NCBI GenBank assembly: GCA_027487775.1
Contig: JAIYCY010000005.1
Coordinates: 48,339-112,338, forward strand
Length of the DNA stretch: 64,000 nt
DNA from: Planctomycetaceae bacterium
Lineage (GTDB): Bacteria; Planctomycetota; Phycisphaerae; Tepidisphaerales; Tepidisphaeraceae
Reading direction: 5' to 3'
The notes under the pieces: model-generated
Database searches by the model: none
What the model was told of the DNA's origin: nothing
What the model saw: the letters and a program-made list of their open reading frames with translations, nothing else
Shown: positions 46,738 to 54,975 of the stretch, piece after piece
How positions within the stretch are numbered: the stretch's first letter is position 1
How the letters are laid out: every line of letters starts with the position of its first letter
Position numbers and translations under genes: made by a program

Positions 46738-47361
46738 TCAGATCTTTATCCCGGCTTCGTCGACCTTTTCACGCAGGTTGAGGAACTCGACGATGTGTTG
46801 ATCCCACACCTTCTGGGCCGACGGGTCGTTGAGCGGGAGTCGCAACTCGTTGATCACCTTGGTGCCATGGGCGATGGCTTCCTTCCAGCTTTCTGCACTG
46901 ACGTTTTCAAAGATGATCTTGCCGAGAGCGTTCTTGAAAGGCTGGCGCGGCAGTCTCGTACCGGGGCGCTGTGTTCGCAGGTCAAAAACCTGTCCCTCTC
47001 CCACGACGGCGGTCTGAGGCGTGCCAAACTCCGGTGCCGGCTCGCCCAGTTCGATGAGCATCGCGATCATTTCGTTCTTGGGCATCAGATCGCCACGCTG
47101 GTGGGCAATGAGAGTTCCCTGCCGCAGCGTGTCGAGGGCTTCTGATTTTCGATCGAGAGACAACTGCGCCCGAGCGAGCAACTGATACGCTCGACTCAGC
47201 TTCGCATCCATCGCAAGCGACCTTTGAAGCGCAAGCACCGCATCAGCATGCATCCCGCCGTCCAAAAGCGCCCGCCCTAGCGAGAAAAATGCAAGCGGAT
47301 CCGTGGGATTTTGCTGCGTTGCACGGCGGAACTGTTCGATACGGGCATTCACGTCAGACAT
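46738..47361 (-). CDS. TPR protein fused to a YggX-like (Fe2+-trafficking) domain
   Basis: Protein of 207 residues. Residues about 1-85 form TPR-type helices (FFSLGRALLDGGMHADAVLALQRSLAMD). Residues about 125-203 match the YggX fold in length and pattern (RPGTRLPRQPFKNALGKIIF, then ENVSAESWKEA, INELRLPLNDPS and IVEFL), compared with the known E. coli form ...PGELGKRIYENIS.EAW...INE.....P..... The conserved N-terminal cysteine of YggX appears replaced: the corresponding part reads GQVFDLRTQRPG. It may therefore have lost the redox role or have a different one. A bidirectional hairpin separates it from the fasciclin gene. Confidence 0.72.
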   Translation of the reverse strand: MSDVNARIEQFRRATQQNPTDPLAFFSLGRALLDGGMHADAVLALQRSLAMDAKLSRAYQLLARAQLSLDRKSEALDTLRQGTLIAHQRGDLMPKNEMIAMLIELGEPAPEFGTPQTAVVGEGQVFDLRTQRPGTRLPRQPFKNALGKIIFENVSAESWKEAIAHGTKVINELRLPLNDPSAQKVWDQHIVEFLNLREKVDEAGIKI

Positions 47362-47472
47362 GGCTTCAAGTTCTCCTTCGACTCAAATTGGACCAGCAAT
47401 CATAGCCGGGAATGCAAGTGCAGCACACCATGCTAAAAAGATGTTCGTCTGCCGGGCCGACGCGACCGAATG

Positions 47473-47510
47473 AGGAAGGGCCTGCTCCCGTGACGGGGCA
47501 GGCCCTTCTT
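47473..47510 (-). terminator. Terminator hairpin between the TPR-YggX and fasciclin genes
   Basis: AAGGGCCTGC pairs with GCAGGCCCTT and the inner TCCCG/CGGGG extends the stem to about 15 bp with loop TGA. It lies about 40 bases after the fasciclin stop on the minus strand. The downstream T-run is short, so termination may be partial. Confidence 0.7.
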
Positions 47511-47549
47511 CATGTGTCACTTACGGGCTGTCTTAGACAACCGGTCAAT

Positions 47550-48092
47550 TCACTTGGCGGGCGGGAGGATGACCGAGTCGATGACGTGGATCACGCCGTT
47601 GCTCGCACCGATGTCGGTTGCGGTGACGGTGGAAGATCCATTGAGGACGACCTTGCCATTGACGACTGCGATGCTGACTTCAGCGCCGTTGACGGTCTTG
47701 GCGCTCGAGAGCTTGACGACGTCGGCGGCCTTGACCTTACCGGGAACGACGTGGTAGGTGAGGATGCTGACGAGTTGGGCCTTGTTCTCGGGCTTGAGGA
47801 GGTTTTCGACCGTGCCCGCGGGGAGCTTGGCGAAAGCTTCATCGGTGGGTGCGAACACAGTGAAGGGGCCTTCACTCTTGAGGGTGTTCACGAGGTCGGC
47901 GGCACCGAGTGCAGCCGCGAGGGTCTTGAACGAGCCTGCCGCGACGGCGGTGTCGACGATGTCCTTCTTGTCGGCCTTGCCAGCCTTGTGATTGTGAGCC
48001 TGGACGGTCGAGGCGTTGCTGAGCATGAGGCCCATGCCGGCGACGGCGAGGACGGAGGCGAAACCGAGAGCGAGGCGAAGAGACTTCTTCAT
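47550..48092 (-). CDS. Secreted fasciclin-domain protein
   Basis: Protein of 180 residues; GGAG lies upstream of the chosen ATG. The signal peptide is [27 protein letters not shown] single FAS1 domain follows, with both hallmark boxes: [15 protein letters not shown] and, near the end, [14 protein letters not shown], plus [11 protein letters not shown] between. Single-domain bacterial fasciclins are exported and thought to take part in adhesion or surface structure. No lipobox or PEP-CTERM tail is seen, so it is probably periplasmic or released. It appears to be a single-gene unit with its own terminator. Confidence 0.93.
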   Translation of the reverse strand: MKKSLRLALGFASVLAVAGMGLMLSNASTVQAHNHKAGKADKKDIVDTAVAAGSFKTLAAALGAADLVNTLKSEGPFTVFAPTDEAFAKLPAGTVENLLKPENKAQLVSILTYHVVPGKVKAADVVKLSSAKTVNGAEVSIAVVNGKVVLNGSSTVTATDIGASNGVIHVIDSVILPPAK

Positions 48093-48269
48093 AACGATTC
48101 TCCAATCGAGAGATTCATGTGTCCGAGGGACCGCGAGCAACCCACCCGCCGATTCATCACCCGAACGCCAGATCATTCACGCGTCGTGCCGGAGATCGTT
48201 CAGAGTTTCTGAAACGTTCTGTGCGAAGCGAGGTATAGCTCGCCATGTCAAGCTTGAGCGTGCGCGCGA

Positions 48270-49169
48270 TCAAGAGTTTGTTGTGATTTTTGAGATGGCT
48301 TGCTTTGCGATCAGGCCGATCACGGTCACCACGAGCATGGTTGCGGCGATGATGAAGGCGACATACCAAAGGCTGTCAGGCCTGGAAAAGTCGAGCTTGC
48401 TGAGGTGCGATCCGATGTAGATGGCTGCAGTCGTTCGCGGAATCAGTCCGAGGAGTGATGCGGGGACAAAGATTTTCAGCGGGATGCGGACGGAGGAAAG
48501 AATCAGGTTGACCAGCGCGAAAGGAGCGTTGGGCGGAAGGCGAAGCAGTGCGGTGATGAGGAACGTTCGACGTGGCGTGGAGCGGACGAGCGCGTGATAG
48601 ATTGCGCGTCGCTTGGGCTGGGCGTCGAGGATGCGCGTGACGCGGTCACCGCTGGCCTTTTGTCCGATGAACCATGCGATGATGAGAGCAAAGAACAGTC
48701 CGAAGAGCATCACGGGCAGACCGAGGGCCATCCCGAAGGCCCAGCCGGCCAGAACTGCGGGCGCGTAGGTGGGGAGAAGGGCGAGTCCCGACAGGAAGGC
48801 CAGCGCGACGGCGTACAAACCGGCGGCGAGCAGTCCGTGTGATTGGAGCCAAGGCGCGAATTTTGGAGCGGCGGCAAAGAGAAAAATGCCGGTGATGGGT
48901 GGCGCGATCAGCACGAGCATCGCGAGAAGGCCGACCGGCCCGAGTTTGCGGAAAGTGCTCTGCTCGGGCCGAGCATTCAGGTCGGAGGCTGTGATCGAAT
49001 CGCGGTTCAATGAACTGTTCGATTGGATGATCGATGATTCGCCTGCTGGTTCGAAGGAACCGTTGTTGGGGGGCAACGGATGATCGGCGATCGGGCTGCG
49101 CGAGAGATCATCGGTGGACGATGTGGGTGCGGCGGAGGATGCGGAGGCGGAGCCTTGATTCACGGGCAA
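48270..49169 (-). CDS. TVP38/TMEM64 family membrane protein
   Basis: Protein of up to 299 residues. The first 75 residues are polar and rich in Ser and Asn, and the start codon is uncertain (TTG as given; a GTG lies two codons later). The rest has about six membrane segments with the VTT (SNARE-associated) core: LLPTYAPAVLAGWAFGMALGLPVMLFG, then LITALLRLPPNAPFALVNLILSSVRIPLKIFVPASLLGLIPRTTAAIYIG. The RLPPNAPFALVN and LGLIPRT segments are typical of DedA/TVP38-type proteins. These are linked to lipid scrambling or transport in related families; the specific role here is unknown. Confidence 0.85.
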   Translation of the reverse strand: MPVNQGSASASSAAPTSSTDDLSRSPIADHPLPPNNGSFEPAGESSIIQSNSSLNRDSITASDLNARPEQSTFRKLGPVGLLAMLVLIAPPITGIFLFAAAPKFAPWLQSHGLLAAGLYAVALAFLSGLALLPTYAPAVLAGWAFGMALGLPVMLFGLFFALIIAWFIGQKASGDRVTRILDAQPKRRAIYHALVRSTPRRTFLITALLRLPPNAPFALVNLILSSVRIPLKIFVPASLLGLIPRTTAAIYIGSHLSKLDFSRPDSLWYVAFIIAATMLVVTVIGLIAKQAISKITTNS

Positions 49170-49295
49170 TGGTAGGCGAATGGAGGCTGGAAAGAGGCAC
49201 GTGGTCGAATGTCAGTGCATGGAGCAGGTCAGACTCTGCGGCGGGAACCGGAGCCGCCGCTGCGAAGTGGTCCGTGGTGCGCATGAATCGCGGTC

Positions 49296-49679
49296 TCAGG
49301 GTGTGGACCGCGGAGGGGTATTGGGTCCGGTCGCGTTGTGAGCAGGCGAGCCGCCGGAGGCTGTCTGCGATGCTTTGACCGAGTCTTGGTGATCGAGGAC
49401 GGCGAGCTTTTCCTTCATCACGCGACCGACTTTGAACTTGACGGTACGCTTGCTGGGCACGGAGACGGGGACCAGCGTCTTGGGATTTTGAGCGCGACGC
49501 GGCTTCCGCTTTTTGGTCTCAAAGACGCCGAAGTCGCGAAACTCAAGCCGATTTCCGCGACCGACCTCGTTGATGACCTCGTCAAGAAACGCCTGCACGA
49601 TGAGCTTTACGACTGCACGCTTTTCCTTCGTGGTGACAGCGATCCGATCGATAAGCTCTTTTTTGGTGATCGTAGACAT
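49296..49679 (-). CDS. HU/IHF family DNA-binding protein
   Basis: Nucleoid protein of 127 residues starting MSTITKKELIDRIAVTTKEKR; an earlier in-frame start seven codons upstream is less typical. The first 90 residues carry the full HU fold (VKLIVQAFLDEVINEVGRGN; LEFRDFGVFETKKRKPRRAQNP), including the DNA-intercalating arm with RNPKT-like sequence (AQNPKT). A 30-residue C-terminal tail rich in Ser, Thr, Pro and Asn is an extension beyond standard HU. A good -10 hexamer (TATAAT on the minus strand, 49748-49753) lies upstream without a clear -35. Confidence 0.93.
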   Translation of the reverse strand: MSTITKKELIDRIAVTTKEKRAVVKLIVQAFLDEVINEVGRGNRLEFRDFGVFETKKRKPRRAQNPKTLVPVSVPSKRTVKFKVGRVMKEKLAVLDHQDSVKASQTASGGSPAHNATGPNTPPRSTP

Positions 49680-49847
49680 GTTCCGCCAAGCCCGGGGCAA
49701 TCGCCCGATGTCATAGGTCTACCAGAAGCCCGGCGAAAGGGCCAACAATTATATCTGCTGATGTCAGATGAGGTTGGAGTGGGAAAGTGGGACCGGGGTC
49801 GGAGGCTCCCGGTGGAGTCTGTTTATCTGATCGTCCGGGCCCGGTCC

Positions 49848-51179
49848 TCAGAAAGGCATGGGCCGGTCGATGAGGTGGAAGCGGAGCATGGCGAGGGCGG
49901 TCTTGGCGGCACGGTCGCGAATCGTGGCGCGGTCGCCTGGGAAGACAAAGCGTCGTGCGACGGTGTGGCGGGGTGCAGCCAGGGCAATGAAGACGGTTCC
50001 GACGGGCTTGTCGTGAGTGGCTCCGCCGGGGCCGGCGATTCCGCTGATGGCAATGCCGATATCGGAGTCGGCGAGCGCTCGGGCTTGCTCGGCCATCGCG
50101 CGGACGGTGGGTTCGCTCACCGCGCCGTTTCTCTCGATGATGTGCGGGTCGACGTTCAGGCACATCGTCTTGCTCAGATTGGTATAGGTGACCCAGCCTT
50201 GATGAAAATAGGTGCTGGAGCCGGGAACGCTGGTGAGGTATTGCGCGAGCAGCCCGCCGGTGCAGCTTTCGGCGGTGGACACCGTCGTGGCCTCGGTGCC
50301 TTCGTCAGCCTGGATGGTGTCGGCGAGCCCATGCCTGAGCAGATCCGCAACGACTTCGGGAAGCGTCTGGTCGTCGCTTCCCCAGATGAGATCGCCCAGC
50401 TTAGCCCGGACAGCGGATTCGGTGTCGGCAAGTGATTTTCTGGCGGCGTCGGGATGCTCTGCACGGGCGTTGATGCGGATGGTGACGATGCCAGAACTGA
50501 CCGTCGTCCCCACGGTGGGATTGCGATCACGCTTCATCAAGTCGCCGAGCAGTTCGGCGACGGTGCTCTCGCCCGCTCCGAAGCTATGCAAGGCGCGCGA
50601 GGCGATCGTGCGGCCGCCTGACATCTTTGCCAGCACGGGCAGAACGTCGCGCTCAAGCATCAGCTTCATCTCTTTGGGAACGCCGGGCATGGCGAAGAGT
50701 TCGACTTTTCGCGAGTCGCTAGATGCAGTCGACGCACCACCTGTTGCAGAGCCGTTGAGCGTCGCGCGAATGCCGGCGGCGGTTCCGTTGTGGTTCCAGA
50801 TGAGCTTTGCACCTTCGGGGATCATGGCCTGAATGCGATTGGATTCGGGCATCTCACGGCCGAGGCCCGCAAAGAACGCCCGGACGTGATCAAGCCAAGC
50901 GGAGTCGAGCTTGAGTTCGACCTTCATGACAGATGCGATGGCGTGACGAGTCAGATCGTCCGCCGTCGGACCGAGTCCGCCGGTGATGAGGATCACATCG
51001 GCGACGGAACGTGCGCAGTCGATGGCGGAATGAATGGCCCGCTCGTCATCCCCGACGGTCTGATGCCGAACGACGTGACAACCGATCGAAACGAGGTGCC
51101 GGCTGAGGTATTGCGCGTTGGTGTCGAGATTCTGTCCGAGGACCAGTTCGTCCCCGATCGAGAGGATGGCAGCGTTCAT
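49848..51179 (-). CDS. cinA: CinA family competence/damage-inducible protein (NMN deamidase domain)
   Basis: Protein of 443 residues. The chosen ATG gives MNAAILSIGDELVLGQNLDTN, the usual beginning of the molybdopterin-binding-like (COG1058) domain. Within it is ITGGLGPTADDLTR. The C-terminal CinA domain contains TVSTAESCTGGLLAQYLTSVPGSS and GIAGPGGATHDKPVGTVFIA, the nicotinamide-nucleotide amidase region that recycles NMN to NAMN. Length and domain order are typical of full-length CinA. A role in pyridine nucleotide salvage is the best-supported one; the link to competence is known only from Gram-positive bacteria. Confidence 0.95.
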   Translation of the reverse strand: MNAAILSIGDELVLGQNLDTNAQYLSRHLVSIGCHVVRHQTVGDDERAIHSAIDCARSVADVILITGGLGPTADDLTRHAIASVMKVELKLDSAWLDHVRAFFAGLGREMPESNRIQAMIPEGAKLIWNHNGTAAGIRATLNGSATGGASTASSDSRKVELFAMPGVPKEMKLMLERDVLPVLAKMSGGRTIASRALHSFGAGESTVAELLGDLMKRDRNPTVGTTVSSGIVTIRINARAEHPDAARKSLADTESAVRAKLGDLIWGSDDQTLPEVVADLLRHGLADTIQADEGTEATTVSTAESCTGGLLAQYLTSVPGSSTYFHQGWVTYTNLSKTMCLNVDPHIIERNGAVSEPTVRAMAEQARALADSDIGIAISGIAGPGGATHDKPVGTVFIALAAPRHTVARRFVFPGDRATIRDRAAKTALAMLRFHLIDRPMPF

Positions 51180-51308
51180 CAGGCGAGATGACAACAGATC
51201 GTCGACAACGGAGCAAATGCTCCTGCTGTCCGAAGATGGGGCAATCGCATGAAATCGCTCACTCAAACGAGCCGTTGAACTGTCGCCGGGGGCAGCTGAG
51301 GCACAAAC

Positions 51309-52244
51309 TCATTTCAGCTTGTCGCGATAGAAGTCGATCATCTTGCCGAGACCTTCGCGGCGGCTCACTTTGGGCTCCCAGCCGAGGATTTGCTTTGCGC
51401 GGCTGATGTCGGGGCGACGCAGCTTGGGATCGTCCGGGGGCATGGGATGGTGCGTGATCGTGCTTTTGCTTTCGGGGATCAGGGCGAGGACTTCCTTCGC
51501 GATGTCGAGGATGGTCAGTTCGTTCGGATTTCCGAGGTTGATCGGCTCGTGAAAGTCAGATTCCATGACGCGATTGATGCCATCGACAAGATCGGAGACG
51601 TAGCAGAGCGAGCGGGTTTGCATGCCGTCGCCGAAGACAGTGAGCGGCTCGTTGTGAAGGGCCTGGCGGATGAAGCTGATGACGACGCGACCGTCGTGGG
51701 GGTCCATGCGCGGGCCGTAGGTGTTAAAAATGCGGATGATGCGCGTGTCTGCGCCGCGTTCGCGGTGATAGGCCATCGTGCACGCCTCGGCGAAGCGCTT
51801 GGCTTCGTCATACATGCTGCGCAGGCCGATCGGGTTGACGTTGCCCCAGTACGTTTCGGGCTGTGGGTTGACCTGCGGATCGCCGTAGCATTCGCTGGTG
51901 GAGGCAATCAGAAAGCGGGCCTTCTTCGCCAGTGACAGTTCGAGCAGATTCCAGGTGCCCTCGCTGTTGACCTTCATGGTGGCGACCTGGTGCTTGACGT
52001 AGCCGATCGGACTGGCGGGACTGGCCATGTGGTAGATGCGGTCGATCGGCCCGTCGATCGAGAGTGGCTTGATGACGTCGGCTTCGATGAAGCTGTAGTT
52101 GGGATTGCCCTTCAAGTGGGCGATGTTGTCGGCCTTGCCGGTGATGAAGTTATCGACGCCGACGACCTGATGGCCCTGGGAAAGGAGCAGGTCGGTGAGA
52201 TGAGAAGAGAGGAAGCCCGCGCCGCCTGAAATGAGAATTCGCAT
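51309..52244 (-). CDS. UDP-glucuronate decarboxylase (UDP-xylose synthase) type SDR
   Basis: NAD-dependent extended short-chain dehydrogenase of 311 residues that converts UDP-glucuronate to UDP-xylose. The nucleotide fold is [15 protein letters not shown]; the last glycine of GxxGxxG is Ser here. The catalytic Tyr-Lys is in [11 protein letters not shown]. The region [20 protein letters not shown] followed by NVNPIGLRS is diagnostic for this subgroup compared with GalE or Rfb[19 protein letters not shown] and [19 protein letters not shown] complete the fold. It supplies a surface polymer sugar. It diverges from a XylR-like regulator across 75 bases. Confidence 0.93.
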   Translation of the reverse strand: MRILISGGAGFLSSHLTDLLLSQGHQVVGVDNFITGKADNIAHLKGNPNYSFIEADVIKPLSIDGPIDRIYHMASPASPIGYVKHQVATMKVNSEGTWNLLELSLAKKARFLIASTSECYGDPQVNPQPETYWGNVNPIGLRSMYDEAKRFAEACTMAYHRERGADTRIIRIFNTYGPRMDPHDGRVVISFIRQALHNEPLTVFGDGMQTRSLCYVSDLVDGINRVMESDFHEPINLGNPNELTILDIAKEVLALIPESKSTITHHPMPPDDPKLRRPDISRAKQILGWEPKVSRREGLGKMIDFYRDKLK

Positions 52245-52319
52245 AGAGTACGTCAAAGGTAGCGCGAAAATAGTTGGACGTCGATTTGAGTTCCGGCCAA
52301 AGCATTCTAATTTTGCGAC

Positions 52320-53546
52320 ATGGCGACAGAGCGACGCAGATCGGGCTCAAAACGGCAGCAGCTATCGGACCTGCGGGCCTTGTCTTTGCGTCGTGCAACG
52401 GAGGCGAGTCATCCTCCGACCGGTGCCATCGAGCGTCGTGTGGTGCGGGTCGCGGTGATCATCAACAATGTCGGCGGATACTCGCGGGGTGTGTTGCGCG
52501 GTGTGGCGAGCTATGCCAATGCGAGGGCGTGGGTGTGCCGAGTGCAGGGCGTCAATGTCGTGGATCTGGTTTCCGAGATCGAGCGTGTGGACGGTTTGAT
52601 CATTCAGGCCGCGACGCCCGAGCAGGCGGGACTGCTTGAGCGGCTACCCGTGCCGGCGGTCAATGTGAGCAGTGCCCTGGGGCTCAGGCGTGTTCCGTCG
52701 GTGGTGAGCGATGATCCGGCGGTGGGGCGCGTGGGGGCAGACCATCTGATCCGGCTCGGGCATATTCGATTTGCGTTTTTCTGTGCGGACGACCGACAGT
52801 ATGCGCAGCTACGGTACGAAGGATTCAAGAAGCGATTGGCGGAGGAGAAGCGAGACGCCGCGATGCTGATCGGGGAGAGAGAACTGCCGGGCTTGCTGAA
52901 TGGCGGGGCGTATCCGCTTGCGGTGATGGCGGCGAATGATCGGTCGGCGCTGTTGGTGCTGGATGCGTGTCGCGAGCGTGGGCTCCGCGTGCCGGAAGAT
53001 GTGGCGGTGCTGGGTGTGGATGATGACGAACTGATGCAGTCGCTCGCGCATCCGCCGCTCTCCAGCGTCAACACAGCGCGCGACCGCATCGGCTTCGAGG
53101 CGGCGGCGATGCTGGAATCCTTGATGGCGAGGAAGAACGTGGCGAGCGATCTTGTGCAGGTCGCGCCGCAGGGTGTGATCGCTCGCAGATCGACGCTGAC
53201 GAGCGCAGTGGATGATCCAGATGTCGCCGAGACGATGCGATACATTCACGCCAATGCCGGTCGACCGATCAGCATCAACGATATCGCCCGCGTGGCGGCG
53301 GTATCGCGCCGGCAACTCGAGCGCCGTTTTCGAGCAACGCTCGGGCGCAGCATTCACGACGAACTGCATCGGTGTCGCATGGATCGCGCTCAGCGACTTT
53401 TGCTTGATACCGGTCTGACTCTGCCGCAGGTGAGTCTGGCGTGCGGATTCACCTCGCCTGCGTATTTCTCAACGGTGTTCAAGCGTGATGCCAAACAGAC
53501 GCCGCAGCAGTTTCGAGATGCTCATCGCATGCCGCGCGTGGGGTGA
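52320..53546 (+). CDS. XylR-like transcriptional regulator, AraC family
   Basis: Protein of 408 residues with an unusual Arg/Ser-rich N-terminal extension of about 40 residues. The sensor domain begins [20 protein letters not shown] and includes [21 protein letters not shown] and [23 protein letters not shown], resembling LacI/XylR periplasmic-binding-like domains. The C-terminal AraC domain contains [24 protein letters not shown] and [30 protein letters not shown]. It is divergent from the UDP-glucuronate decarboxylase gene and may act on it, but ligand and targets are unknown. Same family as the gene at 22.4 kb. Confidence 0.9.
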   Translation: MATERRRSGSKRQQLSDLRALSLRRATEASHPPTGAIERRVVRVAVIINNVGGYSRGVLRGVASYANARAWVCRVQGVNVVDLVSEIERVDGLIIQAATPEQAGLLERLPVPAVNVSSALGLRRVPSVVSDDPAVGRVGADHLIRLGHIRFAFFCADDRQYAQLRYEGFKKRLAEEKRDAAMLIGERELPGLLNGGAYPLAVMAANDRSALLVLDACRERGLRVPEDVAVLGVDDDELMQSLAHPPLSSVNTARDRIGFEAAAMLESLMARKNVASDLVQVAPQGVIARRSTLTSAVDDPDVAETMRYIHANAGRPISINDIARVAAVSRRQLERRFRATLGRSIHDELHRCRMDRAQRLLLDTGLTLPQVSLACGFTSPAYFSTVFKRDAKQTPQQFRDAHRMPRVG

Positions 53547-53602
53547 TTGCAACGTGCGGTACATCGCGCAGCAAATCATTCAGAGATAACCCCGAACAAA
53601 CA

Positions 53603-54694
53603 TCATCCGCGCGGATGGAACTGTTTATGAACGGCTTTAAGGCGATCGGATTCGACGTGTGTGTAGACCTGCGTCGTGCCGACATCGGCGTGGCCCAACA
53701 GCTCCTGAACGACACGCAGATCAGCCCCGCCGCCCAAAAGGTGTGTGGCGAAGCAGTGACGCAGCGTATGCGGCGAGACGTGCTGTAGAATCCCGCACCG
53801 ACGTGCATGTGTCTCGACGATCTGCCAGAGTCGAACGCGTTCAAGCGGCTTGCCGCGGATGCTCAGGAACAGCATTTCGATTGGTTGACGCACAAGCGCG
53901 GGTCGGGTTTCCGACAGATATCGTTCGATTGCTTCGAGTGCAGCGCGTCCGACGGGCACGACGCGCTCCTTGGATCCCTTGCCCCAGACACGCACGACGC
54001 CCACGGACAGATTCAGGTCGGCCACTCTCAGATTGCAGAGTTCGCTGGCACGAAGCCCCGACGCATAAAGAAGTTCGAGCATCGCGACATCGCGAAAGAA
54101 GAATCGCGACTCGGGATCGGGCGAGGCGATGAGCCTTTGAACGAGGTCGCGGCTAAGGACTTTGGGCAGGCCGCGCTCGGGTTTGGGGCGTTCGATGAGT
54201 TCGAGAATCCGCTGAACGTCGCGACCTTCGATGGCCTGGAAGCGGAGAAACGTGCGGGCGGCTGCGACGCGCCTGGCTACAGTGCGCGTCGATCGGTTCC
54301 TTTTTGAGACCGATCGAAAATAGTCCTGCCAATGTTCGGCGTCGGCGCGGTCGAGTTGCGTTCCGAGCTTTTGAAGATGAACTGAGGCATCGAGCAAGTC
54401 GCGGCGGTAGGCCCATTGCGTGTTGCCCGCCAGCCCGCGCTCGGCAGCAAGATGCGAGAGGAATCGGCTAAGCGGCACTGGGATTTCGACGTCCCGGGGC
54501 GCGCGGCCCGGGCGACGCGATTTCGCTGCCGTCAACATCGCCCGAGATGGCGTCGCCTTGCCTTGAATCGGCCTCACTTTGGAATGAGCCCGTGCGGAAG
54601 CTTTGGCCGACACCCCGACTGGGACATTGGCTGAGACTTCGGGTGAGACTTCGCGTGAGACTGGGGGGTTGCGTGTCGGCATCGTCTCGTCCAT
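53603..54694 (-). CDS. Tyrosine recombinase of the XerC/XerD type
   Basis: Protein of up to 363 residues. The first 65 residues (Ser, Val, Ala, Arg rich) are not part of the normal Xer fold. An ATG at 54538 would give a protein of standard length, and the overlap with the small Cys-rich gene makes that start attractive. The core contains a SAM-like N domain (LSRFLSHLAAERGLAGNTQWAYRRDL) and the catalytic domain with Arg in YASGLRASELCNL, Lys in GKGSKERVVPVG, His-x-x-Arg in HTLRHCFATHLL, His in LLGHADVGTTQ and the Tyr nucleophile in QVYTHV. Chromosome dimer resolution is likely; no mobile element surrounds it. Confidence 0.92.
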   Translation of the reverse strand: MDETMPTRNPPVSREVSPEVSANVPVGVSAKASARAHSKVRPIQGKATPSRAMLTAAKSRRPGRAPRDVEIPVPLSRFLSHLAAERGLAGNTQWAYRRDLLDASVHLQKLGTQLDRADAEHWQDYFRSVSKRNRSTRTVARRVAAARTFLRFQAIEGRDVQRILELIERPKPERGLPKVLSRDLVQRLIASPDPESRFFFRDVAMLELLYASGLRASELCNLRVADLNLSVGVVRVWGKGSKERVVPVGRAALEAIERYLSETRPALVRQPIEMLFLSIRGKPLERVRLWQIVETHARRCGILQHVSPHTLRHCFATHLLGGGADLRVVQELLGHADVGTTQVYTHVESDRLKAVHKQFHPRG

Positions 54695-54890
54695 GAACAG
54701 TCAGCTTGACCAACTCCGGCGTGGGGCTTCGCAGTCGCTTGGAGGCCAGTCCGCGCTTGATCTGACGATAACTCGGACAGGTCCGATACGCACCCAGGCA
54801 ATGCTCGAATGCCTGCCCGAGACCGGCAACGCGGAAGTGCTCGGCACACCGCGGATCGCTTTGATTGAGAAATGGACAATGCTCCGCCAC
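54468..54890 (-). CDS. Small cysteine-rich protein overlapping the Xer gene
   Basis: Frame of 140 codons with a GTG start, about 10 bases after CGGAGG. Its first 50 residues read MAEHCPFLNQSDPRCAEHF and continue to FEHCLGAYRTCPSYRQI. Cysteines at 5, 15, 31 and 38 give a C-X9-C-X15-C-X6-C pattern, suggesting a metal or iron-sulfur site. I recall similar CPFL..DPRC...AF..C....CP.Y proteins in planctomycetes, but cannot verify it here. The C-terminal 75 residues overlap the N-terminal extension of the Xer frame and look low-complexity (SLTRSLTRSLSQ). Either the Xer gene starts later, or the two genes truly overlap. Function unknown. Confidence 0.5.
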   Translation of the reverse strand: MAEHCPFLNQSDPRCAEHFRVAGLGQAFEHCLGAYRTCPSYRQIKRGLASKRLRSPTPELVKLTVHGRDDADTQPPSLTRSLTRSLSQCPSRGVGQSFRTGSFQSEADSRQGDAISGDVDGSEIASPGPRAPGRRNPSAA

Positions 54891-54975
54891 GGGTGTGCAT
54901 CCTCCGAACCTGCGCGCTCACCGGTCAATATCGACTGTCCATTCATCATCTCTCCAAGATTTCCGAATCTGTCGA

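Noticed and set aside
53603..54694. Xer-type recombinase as sign of an integrated element
   Set aside because: Neighbours are ordinary chromosomal genes; no attachment repeats, transfer or phage genes are seen, so a housekeeping XerC/D is more likely.
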